DNA from: RGVD01 sp040403075
GTDB lineage: Bacteria > Bacteroidota > Bacteroidia > UKL13-3
Assembly: GCA_040403075.1 (NCBI GenBank)
Contig: JBBALJ010000027.1
Location: forward strand, 1-36,149
DNA: 36,149 nucleotides
Reading direction: 5' to 3'
The position numbers and the translations under genes were made by a program. Below the pieces are notes generated by a model. The model was not told the origin of the DNA. It did no database searches and saw nothing but the letters and a program-made list of their open reading frames with translations. This document shows, piece by piece, positions 17,349 to 26,617 of the stretch. Positions within the stretch are counted from its first letter, which is position 1, and every line of letters starts with the position of its first letter.

Positions 17349-18913
17349 ATGAAATTAAAATTTTTAGGTGCGGCCAAACAAGTAACGGGAAGTATGTATT
17401 TACTTACCCTTGATTCTGGCTACAAAATATTGGTTGATTGCGGTATGGATTATGAGATGAAAAAAAATCCTACTGAACGTGAGTTTATTTTTCCTTTTGA
17501 GCCTGTAGACATTGATTTGGTGCTTTTAACCCATGCGCATATTGACCATTCTGGCAATCTACCTGCTTTGGTTCATTTGGGTTTTATGGGAAATATTTTG
17601 AGTACACCTGCTACCGCTGACTTGACATCTTACTTGTTATACGATTCGGCCAATATTCAATTTCACGAATACAGAAAAGGCCTTTCACAATCAAAAAAGA
17701 CCAAAAGACATTTGGTGCCAAAGCCTTTGTATATTGAAAAGCAGGTAAAGGAATGCATGGACCGTTTTGTTACAGTCCCATTCGACAAAAGCTTTGTTGT
17801 AAACGAAAACATCAAAATCACTTTTGTAGAAGCTGGTCATCTATTAGGTGCCGCTAGCATTTTGCTCGAGATTACAGAAAAAGGTCAGACCAAAACCATT
17901 GGTTTTAGTGGTGATTTAGGACGTAGCAATAGCAAATTGGTAAGAGATGGTCAACTTTTCGAAAAAGTGGATTACCTTATTTGCGAATCAACCTATGGAG
18001 GTAGAAAACATAAAGTAGAGAGAAATGCTGAAGAGGAAATGTTGGAGTATATCACCCAAACTTGTGTTAACCATCGCGGAAGATTGGTGATTCCTGCTTT
18101 CAGTGTAGGTAGAACACAATCTGTTGTTTTTACCATCAACCAACTAAAAAAACAAGGTTTGATTCCTGGACATTTGAAGGTTTTTGTTGATAGTCCATTG
18201 GCTGTAAAAACAACGGGAATTTACCAAAGATATGCTGACATACTTAACGAAGAAGCCCAAAACTTCATGGCTGAACATGGCAGCTTGTTTGAGTTTGAAG
18301 GTGCTGAATATTTGGATTCAATGGATGAGCACGATGAGTTGCTTCATTATTACGACCCCTGCGTTATCATTTCAGCGGCAGGCATGGTAGAAGGTGGGCG
18401 TATTCAAGAGCATGTGAGTAACAATATCGAAAATCCATTTTCAACCATTTTGATTGCAGGCTTCTGTGCTGAAGGAACCCTAGGTCATAGGTTGTTATTG
18501 GGTCAATCTCTTATACGCATAAAAAACCGAGATAGAAGGGTCTTTGCGAAGATTGCTCAAACAGATGTATTCAGCTCTCACCCTGACCATGATGAAGTGT
18601 TTAACTATATTAGTAAAACCATTAAGCCAAATTCGAATGAAACTGTTTTCCTTATTCATGGTGAAGAAACACAATTATCAGCCATGAAAAATGCATTACA
18701 CGAAGTTGGTATTAGCAAGGTGGAAATACCTGATATGATGCAGGAGTANNNNNNNNNNNNNNNNNNNNNNNNNNNNNNNNNNNNNNNNNNNNNNNNNNNN
18801 NNNNNNNNNNNNNNNNNNNNNNNNNNNNNNNNNNNNNNNNNNNNNNNNCATTACACGAAGTTGGTATTAGCAAGGTGGAAATACCTGATATGATGCAGGA
18901 GTACATTCTTTAA
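17349..18913 (+). CDS. Beta-CASP metallo-beta-lactamase-fold RNase-like protein, spans an assembly gap
   Basis: The first 1400 bases and the last 10 join in frame once the 100-N gap and one copy of the 55-base repeat are removed. This gives a 469-residue protein ending MMQEYIL. Metal ligands are visible in THAHIDHSG (61-69), EAGHLLGA with His164, and GDLG with Asp188. The beta-CASP motifs include ESTYGGRKH, HPDHDE around 411 and HGEE around 437. This matches the YSH1/CPSF-73-like predicted exonuclease family, thought to process RNA with bound zinc. Read literally through the Ns, the frame instead runs on to an artificial end near 18893, which should not be trusted. The gene begins 99 bases from the divergent upp. 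Confidence 0.88.
18749..18848. other. 100-N assembly gap with identical 55-base flanks
   Basis: Exactly 100 N. The 55 bases at 18694-18748 are repeated without change at 18849-18903. Deleting one copy and the Ns restores the end of the metallo-beta-lactamase gene in frame. The round gap length and exact 55-base overlap indicate a placeholder between contigs sharing a 55-mer, not missing sequence or a true duplication. Confidence 0.93.
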
Positions 18914-19070
18914 TTAAGAATTGGGAATTGGGAATTAGCAATTAAGAATTATCATTTACAAATAAAAAACTATATCAAGCATAAAAAAATATTGAATAAG
19001 AAAATGTATAGCTTATTACAACTAACCAATAAAACAAATTCCTAATTCTTAATTTAAAATTCTTAATTAA
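18914..19070. repeat. AATTAAGAATT-type repeat cluster
   Basis: Several copies of AATTAAGAATT, GGAATT and GAATTAG lie just after the metallo-beta-lactamase stop (to about 18950). An inverted set (TAATTCTTAATT and similar) lies just before the epimerase start (19037-19070). The same motif family recurs at 26161-26190 and 33998-34036. The two sets could pair into a long AT-rich hairpin. No gene in between is convincing. Confidence 0.55.
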
Positions 19071-19076
19071 AAAAAC

Positions 19077-20105
19077 ATGGAGTGGAGCATTATACAAATA
19101 AAACTTGAACTTAAATACACTTGGAAACTTTCGCGCAATTCGAGTGACTATAAAATCAATTATCTGATAGGCGTAAAAGATGGACTTCACTCAGCTCAAG
19201 GAGAAGTAGCTCCTAACATACGTTACAATGAAACGCCTGAAGTAATTGAAACCGCGTTTGAGAATTTTAAAAGCCAAGCCTCCATAATTTTCAATCAAGA
19301 TTTAGGGATAAATGCTTTCACAATTTTACTTGATGAGCTTGATTTACCGCATGCGCTTCGCTTTGGAATAGAATCAGCCTACGTCCATTTGCAATGCATA
19401 AAAAACAAGCAAAGCCTTAACCAATATCTTCAAATACCTTCACCCAGCAAAGTCGCTACTTGCTATACTTTGCCTATCATGGAGCATCAACTTATAGCAG
19501 AGTTTTATAACACGTATAACCTCGACAGGTTTCAACATATTAAGATTAAGGTAAATGCTGAAACTGGATTAGAAGAGTTGGCCGCCTTAAGTAAAGTATG
19601 CCATAAACCATTGATGATAGATGCCAACGAGGCTTGGAAAAATCCTGATGATTTAATTGCCTTTATGAAGCAGTTGAGCCCTTATCGTATTGCAATTGTT
19701 GAGCAACCCATGCCATCAGCAATGGAGGATGCTTACAGATACTTAAAACCCAAAAGCCCTTATGTGATTATGGCTGATGAGAGCTGTTTAGCCGAAGCAA
19801 ATATGAATGAATTGCAACAACAATTTAGTGGGATAAACATGAAATTAATGAAGTCTGGAGGATATTTAAACGGACTTCGTATAATCAATGAAGCCAAGCA
19901 ACTGGGTTTAAAAACCATGGTAGGCTGTATGATTGAAACTACTTTAGGAATGAGCGGAGCTTGGGCTTTGTGCGGCCTAACTGACTATGCCGACTTAGAT
20001 GGCTATATGATTATTAAAGATGAGCCCTTTGCTATTTTATCAGAAGAAAATGGTTGGGTGGAGATGAAATCAAATGATACAGCAAATCTATTGCGAGGGG
20101 TTTAA
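19077..20105 (+). CDS. Dipeptide epimerase (L-Ala-D/L-Glu epimerase type), enolase superfamily
   Basis: 342 residues, typical for the family. Enolase-superfamily residues are in order: KIK (Lys156, Lys158) as one acid/base, Asp182 in DANEAW, Glu209 in VEQPM and Asp234 in ADES as magnesium ligands, and NMKLMKSGG with Lys256 as the opposite base. These enzymes epimerise Ala-Glu and related dipeptides, usually in murein-peptide recycling. Specificity within the family varies widely, so only the class is claimed. No signal peptide: cytoplasmic. It starts with an ATG in a Met-Glu-Trp context right after an AT-rich repeat cluster. Its stop codon lies inside a perfect palindrome shared with the gap to the convergent Spy-like gene. 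Confidence 0.85.
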   Translation: MEWSIIQIKLELKYTWKLSRNSSDYKINYLIGVKDGLHSAQGEVAPNIRYNETPEVIETAFENFKSQASIIFNQDLGINAFTILLDELDLPHALRFGIESAYVHLQCIKNKQSLNQYLQIPSPSKVATCYTLPIMEHQLIAEFYNTYNLDRFQHIKIKVNAETGLEELAALSKVCHKPLMIDANEAWKNPDDLIAFMKQLSPYRIAIVEQPMPSAMEDAYRYLKPKSPYVIMADESCLAEANMNELQQQFSGINMKLMKSGGYLNGLRIINEAKQLGLKTMVGCMIETTLGMSGAWALCGLTDYADLDGYMIIKDEPFAILSEENGWVEMKSNDTANLLRGV

Positions 20106-20121
20106 ACCCCTCGCAATAGAT
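20086..20121. terminator. Perfect 36-base palindrome, candidate bidirectional terminator
   Basis: Two 18-base arms match without a mismatch, centred on GGGGTTTAAACCCC. The epimerase stop codon lies inside it, and the convergent Spy-like gene ends 16 bases further on. Neither side has a clean T-run, so termination is plausible from position and stem strength but not proven. It could also be a mobile hairpin repeat. Confidence 0.6.
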
Positions 20122-20136
20122 CAAGAACTTTTATAT

Positions 20137-20562
20137 TTAATACACCTCATCATTAAAATCTTTGCCCATTCCCTCTTTGCCTTTTCCTTCGCGTTTGGCT
20201 TTAAAATCTTCTCTCATTTGTTGTTTGTATGCTGTGTACTTAGGCTTTTGTTCATCTGTAAGCACAGCAGTAATATCAGTATCCAACTTATCCCAAGACG
20301 CTTTTCGTAATTTCATTTTTTCTTCTTTGCTTGGTGCATTTTTCATTTGCTCGCGCATGGCTTTCATATTGGTTCTATGGGTAGTTAAAATAGCAGAAAC
20401 CTTACTTTGTTGCTCGGTAGTTAAAGTTAGTTTTTCAGTTAAGCGAGCAGTCATTTTAGTTACCATTTCAGCGCCACGACCTTCTCCTCCTCTTTGTGCA
20501 AATCCGATGTTGGTGATTAGCATAAGTGCTAATACACTCATTAATTTCATTATTTTTTTCAT
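20137..20562 (-). CDS. Small Spy/CpxP-like periplasmic protein
   Basis: 141 residues. An N-terminal signal peptide ends at about GFAQ, and a highly charged helical protein follows with two LTxxQ-like motifs: LTTEQQSKV near residue 47 and LTDEQKPKY near residue 101. These motifs and the all-helical Lys/Glu/Met-rich composition are those of the Spy/CpxP group of periplasmic chaperones and sensors, and of short DUF4890-type proteins in Bacteroidota. The end is rich in Lys and Gly. Function here is not established; Spy-like proteins elsewhere protect envelope proteins or respond to metals. Met5 is a possible alternative start. It is monocistronic as far as seen, with a repeat-filled 527-base region upstream. 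Confidence 0.7.
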   Translation of the reverse strand: MKKIMKLMSVLALMLITNIGFAQRGGEGRGAEMVTKMTARLTEKLTLTTEQQSKVSAILTTHRTNMKAMREQMKNAPSKEEKMKLRKASWDKLDTDITAVLTDEQKPKYTAYKQQMREDFKAKREGKGKEGMGKDFNDEVY

Positions 20563-20780
20563 ATTCTATTTTGTTTAGGTGATGATGAGATGCGAAAATA
20601 GAACAAAGGTTTAATGCAGATGAAAAATGTTTGATGTTTGAAGGAGTGAGTAGGAAGACTGGGGGGAGTTAAGAGTGTATTTCCCTCTTTGCCTATGCTT
20701 GGTGTTTAGCGTAGCGACACCGACTAAATATTGAACGGGTGGTTATTAACACCAAGCGTAGGTTAAGAAATTGTCTTTAT

Positions 20781-20811
20781 ACATCCCCCTGCCCCCTTCA
20801 AAGGGGGAATT
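20781..20811. repeat. CATCCCCCTG-CCCCCTT hairpin repeat, copy 1
   Basis: Contains CCCCCTTCAAAGGGGG, a GC-rich hairpin in an AT-rich setting. Its reverse complement matches the element at 30612-30643, between nuoB and nuoC, with about one difference. A longer variant in inverted orientation follows at 20878-20931. Interspersed non-coding repeat. Confidence 0.65.
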
Positions 20812-20877
20812 CAACCCACAATAATTCTCATATATTTTTCTTTCTATGATGTAAAATGCAAAAGTGCTACAGCTAGG

Positions 20878-20931
20878 CATTCCCCCTTGTGAAGTGGCAA
20901 TTGCGTTAGCGAAGGGGGTTAGGGGGATGTT
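20878..20931. repeat. Variant of the CATCCCCCT hairpin repeat, inverted
   Basis: Begins GCATTCCCCCTTG and ends GAAGGGGGTTAGGGGGATGT. These are the same outer motifs as the 20781 copy, in opposite orientation, with about 20 extra bases in the loop (containing GCAATTGCG). The two copies face each other across about 65 bases. Confidence 0.55.
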
Positions 20932-21031
20932 TTATTTCTAAACATAATTACACATTTCCTTATGGATGGTGTTTAGCGCAGTGACACAGACCATTTATTG
21001 ATAATCGAAAAGACTTTTCTACACCTAAAAA

Positions 21032-21039
21032 TAATTTTG
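21032..21039 (+). promoter_or_regulatory. Candidate Bacteroidota -7 box for the NHL-repeat gene
   Basis: TAATTTTG fits the TAnnTTTG consensus of the Bacteroidota primary sigma factor and lies 50 bases before the chosen ATG. No clear TTTG -33 element is seen at the expected spacing, so the call is tentative. Confidence 0.35.
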
Positions 21040-21089
21040 CATTCCCTACAAATTCCTTGTAATTGCATATTAGAAAACTTGCCAAGCTA

Positions 21090-24000
21090 ATGATTAAAAG
21101 AATACTTTTTATTGCCTTCACCCTATTTTATTGTGCAATAAGCCATGCCCAAATAATTAACACTATTGCTGGTGGCCCTGGCGATGGGGGACTAGCTCAT
21201 AATACACCTTTACCTTCTGCATTAGACATACCCATTGGCTTAGCCATTGACGCTTCGGGCAATTTATATATTGCAAGTAAACAAAATAGTAGAATTCGAA
21301 AAGTAAATGCCAGCACGGGTATAATAAGTTCTGTGGCTGGCAATGGAATTTCGGGTTTTGGGGGCGATGGTGGATTAGCCACTGATGCCAATTTATACGA
21401 ACCATCAGGAATAGCCCTTGACGCACTTGGGAATTTATATATTGCAGATTCTCATAATAATAGAATACGAAAAGTAGATGCCAATACAGGTATCATAAGC
21501 ACAGTAGCTGGTGATGGTTCATATAGTTTTGGGGGCGATGGCGGATTGGCTACTAATGCCAGCATATACGCACCATTGGGNNNNNNNNNNNNNNNNNNNN
21601 NNNNNNNNNNNNNNNNNNNNNNNNNNNNNNNNNNNNNNNNNNNNNNNNNNNNNNNNNNNNNNNNNNNNNNNNNNNNNNNNGTTTTGGGGGCGATGGCGGA
21701 TTGGCTACTAATGCCAGCATATACGCACCATTGGGAATAACAGTTGATGCGTTTGGGAATTTGTATATTGCGGATACAGATAATAATAGAATTCGAAAAG
21801 TAAATGCAAGCACGGGTATTATAAGTACAGTTGCTGGTAGTTCATTAGGTGGATTTTCGGGCGATGGAGGATTGGCCACTAATGCTCGCTTATCGACTCC
21901 AAGTTCTGTTGCCTTTGATGCTTCTGGAAATTTATTTATAGCAGACCGAGGTAACAACAGAATTCGAAAAGTAATTTCTGGCACTGGCATTATATCCACA
22001 ACGGCTGGTTCTGGTTTCAATTTAGGGGATGGAGGATTGGCCACCGCAGCAAATTTATACTCACCAACATGCGTTACTTTTGATGCATCAGGCAATGTAT
22101 ATATTGCAGACTATTGGCATCATAGAATAAGAAAAGTAACTACAAGCACTGGTATTATTAGCACGGTAGCTGGTAATGGTAATCAGGGTTTTGGTGGCGA
22201 TGGGGGTTTAGCCACTGCGGCTAATTTAAATTTCCCAACAGGCGTAGCCCTTGATTCTACAGGTAATTTATACATAGCTGACCAAAACAACAGAATTCGA
22301 AAGGTAAATCCTGTTATGGGAATTATTACTACAATAGCAGGAAATGGCTTTACAACATTTGGTGGCGATGGAGGAATAGCCACAATTGCAAGTTTATACC
22401 TTCCATATGATGCAGCCATTGATAGTATAGGAAATTTATATATTTCTGATTTTGGTAATAATCGAATTCGAAAAGTAAGTGCTGGTACAAATATTATTAC
22501 TACTATAGCTGGTGATGGGAATAATGCTTATGGTGGTGATGGAGGGGCAGCTACAGCAGCAAGTTTAAACGGACCAAAAGGTATGGCAATTGATGGCTTA
22601 GGAAATATTTATTTTGCAGATGAATCAAATCACCGCATACGAAAAGTGATTGCCAGCACAGGTATTATAACAACAGTAGCAGGAAATGGAACAACTAATA
22701 GTGGAGGAGATGGCGGGCCTGCTACTTCTGCAAATTTAGAATATCCATGTGATGTAGCCCTAGATGCTTCGGGTAATTTATTTATTGCATTTAAACAGAC
22801 TAGTAGTATTCGAAAAGTAAATGTCAGCACCGGTATCATAAGTACAGTGGCAGGTGGTGGTTTTGGGGGGGATGGTGTATTGGCGATAAATGCTAGTTTA
22901 AAAGTCCCAACGGGAGTATGCGTTGATGCTTCAGGCAATTTTTACATAGCCGACCAAAGTGATCATCGAATCCGAAAAGTAAATGCGAATACAGGGATTA
23001 TATCTACTATAGCTGGAAATGGCACTCAAGGTTTCTCAGGCGATGGAGGTCCTGCCACTGCCGCTAAATTATCCAAACCATCAGGCATATCCATTGATGG
23101 ATTAGGTAATTTATACATAGCTGACTTTGCAAATTATCGTATCCGAAAAGTAAATGCTAGTACAGGTATTATTTCAACAGTAGCAGGAAATGGAATCTCA
23201 GGTTTTGGAGGCGATGGGGGAGCAGCCCTCGCAGCTAATTTAATTTCTTATAGTGTATCACTTGATACTTCAGGCAGTTTATATATACCAGATTATTTTA
23301 ATGACCGAATAAGAAAAGTATCTTCTGTAATTCTCAATAATACTATTAATAGTCCACAAAATATTTGTTTAGGCTCCTTACCTGATAGTATAATAGGTAG
23401 CGCTCCAAATGGCAGCAGTTTTGGATACACTTATTCTTGGATAAAAAGTACAACAAGTAATTCTACAGGTTTTACTTCAATTGCATCAAGTAATTTTCTC
23501 AATTATAAACCTAGTACGATAACGCAAAACACTTGGTTCAAAAGAGTGGTTATTTCAGGTAATTTAAAAGACACATCTGCTGCGGTATTAATTTCTGTTT
23601 CCAATCCAATTACAAATAATACTATTAGCAGTTTAAGTCAAACGATTTGCTTTGGTTCAACACCTTCAACAATAACAGCAAGTGCACCTAGCGGAGGAGA
23701 TGGTTCGAATTATAATTATACATGGTTAGGATCAACCACAAATGCAACATCTGGCTACTCAGCTATTTCATCAAGTAATTTTAAAAATTATTTACCCAGT
23801 GCATTAACACAAAACACTTGGTTTAAACGCGTTGTTTCATCCGGTGTTTGTGCTTCAGATACATCAACTGCCTATTTAATTTCTGTTAACCTCAATCCAT
23901 CTGTAGGTTTTACAAGCAATACAGCCAACCAATGTCTAATAACAAATAGCTATTCATTTGTTGACACATCAAAAATATCAAGTGGCACCATAATAAGCAG

Positions 24001-26158
24001 GTTATGGACATTGGGCAATGGCGATACCACAAGCATTATTAATCCAATCAAAGTGTTTAGCAATGCTGGCACATACAATATTAAACTACTTACTATAAGT
24101 GATAATGGCTGCAAAGATTCTCTTACTAAAACAGTCATTGTTTATCCCAATACCACTATTGGTTTTAAAATTAATAACTCAATCCAATGTGTAAATAATA
24201 GCTATTTTTTTACAGATACATCAACAATAAGCAGTGGTACTTTCACGCGTTTATGGAATTTTGGAGATGCTTCAACTTCGGCATCAAGTCCATTTACCAA
24301 AACTTATAGCAACACAAATACTTATCAAGTATTATTGGTTACCACAAGTAATTTTGGTTGCAAAGACTCAATCACTAAAACAGTAATAGTAAACCCAAAT
24401 CCATCTGTTGGCTTTAATATTAACACCGCCAACCAATGTTTGAAAACAAACAGCTATTTATTTTCAGACACTTCTAAAATTTCAAGTGGTACTTTGTCAA
24501 GGTTATGGACTTTAGGAAATGGAGATACAACAAGTATTATCAATCCAAGCAAAGTGTTTAGTAATGCGGGAACTTACAATATTAAACTACTTGCAATAAG
24601 TGACTTAGGCTGCAAAGATTCGATTACTAAATCTGTTGTAGTTTATCCAAACACCAATATTGGTTTTAAAATAAATAATGCCACTCAGTGCTTAAATGGC
24701 AATAGTTTTTTATACACCGACACCTCAAGCCTAAGTAGCGGAACCTATTCCCGTGTTTGGAACTTTGGAGATGCATCATCAACTGTAACAACAAGTCCTT
24801 TTATAAAAAACTATGCTACGGCTAACACCTATCAAATAAAATTGGTATCAACAACTAACAATGGCTGTAAAGATTCTATCACAAAAACTATTACTGTAAA
24901 TCCAAAGCCGGATGTATATTTTATGAATACCAATCCAAGCCAATGTTTAAAAGGAAATTTCTTTTCATTTCCTGATTCATCCTTCATAGGTAGTGGAAGT
25001 CTTTCTCGCACGTGGTATCTTGGAGATGGCAGCACTGATACTAATCTGGTTGCTTATAAAAGCTTTACTCAAGCCAAAACATATCAAGTAAAATTGATGG
25101 TAACAAGCAATAATGCTTGCAAAGATTCAATGATAAGTAATGTTACCACTAACCCACAACCAGGTTCAGTAGCAACTGCATTGAACAGCACAAGCATTTG
25201 TCAAGGTAAAACTTCAGACATTAAAGCCAATACAGGCAATGGATTTACTTTTCAATGGTTGAATAATAATGCAGTAATTAACAATGCAAAAGATAGCATC
25301 ATCACTGTAAACAATCAAGGAAATTATAGTGTAATAACAAGCAATACTTTTGGGTGTTCTGATAGTTCAAATGCGGTTGTAATCATGGTTAATCCAATAC
25401 CAAAACCTGGCTTCACCATTAATAACCCAAGCCAATGTTTGAACGCAAATAGTTTTACTTATTCTGATACATCCAACGCTGCATTGCGATTATGGACTTT
25501 GGCGAATGGCAATGTGGATACCAACAAAGTAATAACAAATTCTATTACTTCTGCAGGCACTTATGTCATCAAACTTAGGGTGGTTTCTGATAAACTTTGT
25601 GTGGATAGTATTAGTAAAAGTATCATCGTTATTGCTAACCCAATCATTGGAGCTATTCAAGGAGCAACGAATGTAGGTATGTCTGCGCCTTATGCATATT
25701 CAATTGTATCGCAAGCCAATCACATTTACTTATGGAGCGCTACTAATGGTAACATTGTTTCGGGACAAGGTACCAATGCCGTTCAAGTGCAATGGCTAAG
25801 TGCAGGAATAGGTAAAATAAAAGTGGAGCTAAGCAACAACCAAAATTGCAGCAGCACTGATTCTAGTGTTGTTAGCGTTAGCAATGTAGGCATACATGAA
25901 CTTCAAAGCTTAAGCCAACTTGAACTTTATCCTAATCCTAATAATGGAGATTTTAAATTAAAAATAACAAGTACAAAGTCTTCAGAAACTCGCATTAGTT
26001 TGTTAAACATGTTAGGGCAAGAAGTTTGGACAGATAGTAGGAACCTAAGTGCAGGTTCTCAAGAGATGGACTTAACAACGAATGTAGCCGCAGGGGTTTA
26101 TGTTCTTAGGTTAAACAATGAAGATGGACAGCTGCAGAAGAGCTTGGTGGTAAGGTAG
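21090..26158 (+). CDS. Giant secreted NHL-repeat, Ig-like and PKD-domain protein with type IX secretion sorting domain, spans an assembly gap
   Basis: Two reading frames either side of a 100-N gap join in frame after one 55-base copy is removed, giving about 1637 residues. A signal peptide (MIKRILFIAFTLFYCAISHAQ) is followed by about 12 NHL repeats of roughly 57 residues, each with the pattern IISTVAGxG..GGDGG..A...LDASGNLYIAD..NNRIRKV. Two Ig-like modules follow (about 693-880), then five consecutive PKD modules (about 882-1300), further Ig/PKD-like modules, and a type A sorting domain (about 1555 onward; LYPNPNNGDFKL ... GVYVLRL ... KSLVVR). NHL repeats fold as beta-propellers. The end directs export by the type IX system and attachment to, or release from, the cell surface. 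Function is unknown; adhesion or ligand binding is inference. A TTG nine codons upstream is less likely than the ATG. The repeat count near the gap may be underestimated. Confidence 0.88.
21150..23320 (+). repeat. Tandem NHL-coding repeats, about 171 bases per unit
   Basis: About twelve tandem units, each 165-171 bases, encode the NHL modules. Conserved blocks such as ATTCGAAAAGTAAATGC and GGCGATGG recur once per unit. The assembly gap falls inside the third unit, so the unit number could be wrong. The units are diverged, not identical, apart from the flanks of the gap. Confidence 0.85.
21581..21680. other. 100-N assembly gap with identical 55-base flanks
   Basis: Exactly 100 N. Bases 21526-21580 and 21681-21735 are identical. 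Removing one copy plus the Ns fuses the two flanking frames and completes an NHL unit of normal length. Because it lies in tandem repeats, collapse of whole units here cannot be excluded. Confidence 0.92.
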
Positions 26159-26617
26159 GATAATTAAGAATTTGGAATTACGAATTAGGATTTTTTTGAT
26201 TTCTCTTTGTGCTCTATACGTTGGGTTTACTTAGCGCACTTTGCGGTTAAATAAGGAACAAGGGATTAGGCAAAAGGGATTAGGGATTAGGGATTAACCA
26301 AAAACGAAATAAAGCTTTCTCTGTGAGCTCTGTGTTGTATTTTCTCTGTGTCTATGTGTATATTAAAGGAGCAAGGATTTAGGCAAGAGGAGCTAAGGAT
26401 TGCTAATAAATAAGCCCCTTCGAACTTATTGCTCAAAGGAGCTCTGGTATTAGGGTTTTGGAATAATGATTAACTCACTCCTATCCATTATTTAATAGAC
26501 TTCTTTCATAATTGAAGGTCATTGCGAATGAAGTGAAGCAATCACCTAATAAATCAGATGGTTTCGTACCTCACCATGACGCAAAAGTGTATCTAACTGA
26601 ATTCTGAAATATATCCA
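26159..26617. other. Gene-free convergent region with a mosaic of repeats
   Basis: 459 bases between the stop of the NHL gene and the stop of korB, with no convincing gene. It contains AATTAAGAATT-type repeats (26161-26190), a TTAGCGCACTTTGCGGTTAA motif (26231-26250), GGGATTA units (26262-26296), TTTCTCTGTG repeats (26318-26350) and a copy of the TCATTGCGAA repeat (26519-26543). No strong terminator hairpin with a T-run was seen. Confidence 0.6.
26519..26543. repeat. Interspersed repeat, 'TCATTGCGAA' family, copy 2
   Basis: TCATTGCGAATGAAGTGAAG and the next five bases match the element at 43-70, in the opposite orientation, at 23 of 25 positions. Located downstream of korB. Non-coding. Confidence 0.6.

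Larger units (their letters stand above)
20563..21089. other. Gene-free region filled with hairpin repeats
   Basis: No convincing gene in 527 bases. It holds a pair of GGTGTTTAGCG-type repeats in direct orientation (20701-20733 and 20968-21000, six differences in 33 bases), each with a GGTGT/ACACC hairpin. It also holds two G/C-run repeats in opposite orientation (20781-20811 and 20878-20931). A candidate promoter for the NHL-repeat gene lies at its end. The upstream part, next to the Spy-like gene, has nothing recognisable. Confidence 0.6.

Noticed and set aside
18975..19190. 71-codon minus-strand frame before the epimerase gene
   Set aside because: Runs through AT-rich repeats and the start of the epimerase gene; the product has no recognisable features.
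20162..20578. 138-codon plus-strand frame opposite the Spy-like gene
   Set aside because: It mirrors a gene with a clear signal peptide and LTxxQ motifs. The antisense product has only compositional hydrophobicity.
21553..22938. Minus-strand open frames across the NHL repeats
   Set aside because: Repeated coding units leave periodic open frames on the opposite strand. The products are repetitive Pro/Ser-rich text and one includes the N gap.
21150..23320. Tandem repeats as a possible CRISPR array
   Set aside because: Units are about 171 bases, diverged and continuously coding for NHL modules, with no short identical repeats and unique spacers, and no cas genes nearby.
21090..26158. Two separate genes, a short NHL protein and a large PKD protein
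   Set aside because: The break coincides with an artificial N gap. Phase and repeat spacing both fit one gene after the 55-base overlap is collapsed.
26262..26296. Telomere-like GGGATTA repeats
   Set aside because: Only four units, three of them contiguous, in a repeat-rich convergent gap. Nothing suggests a replicon end.
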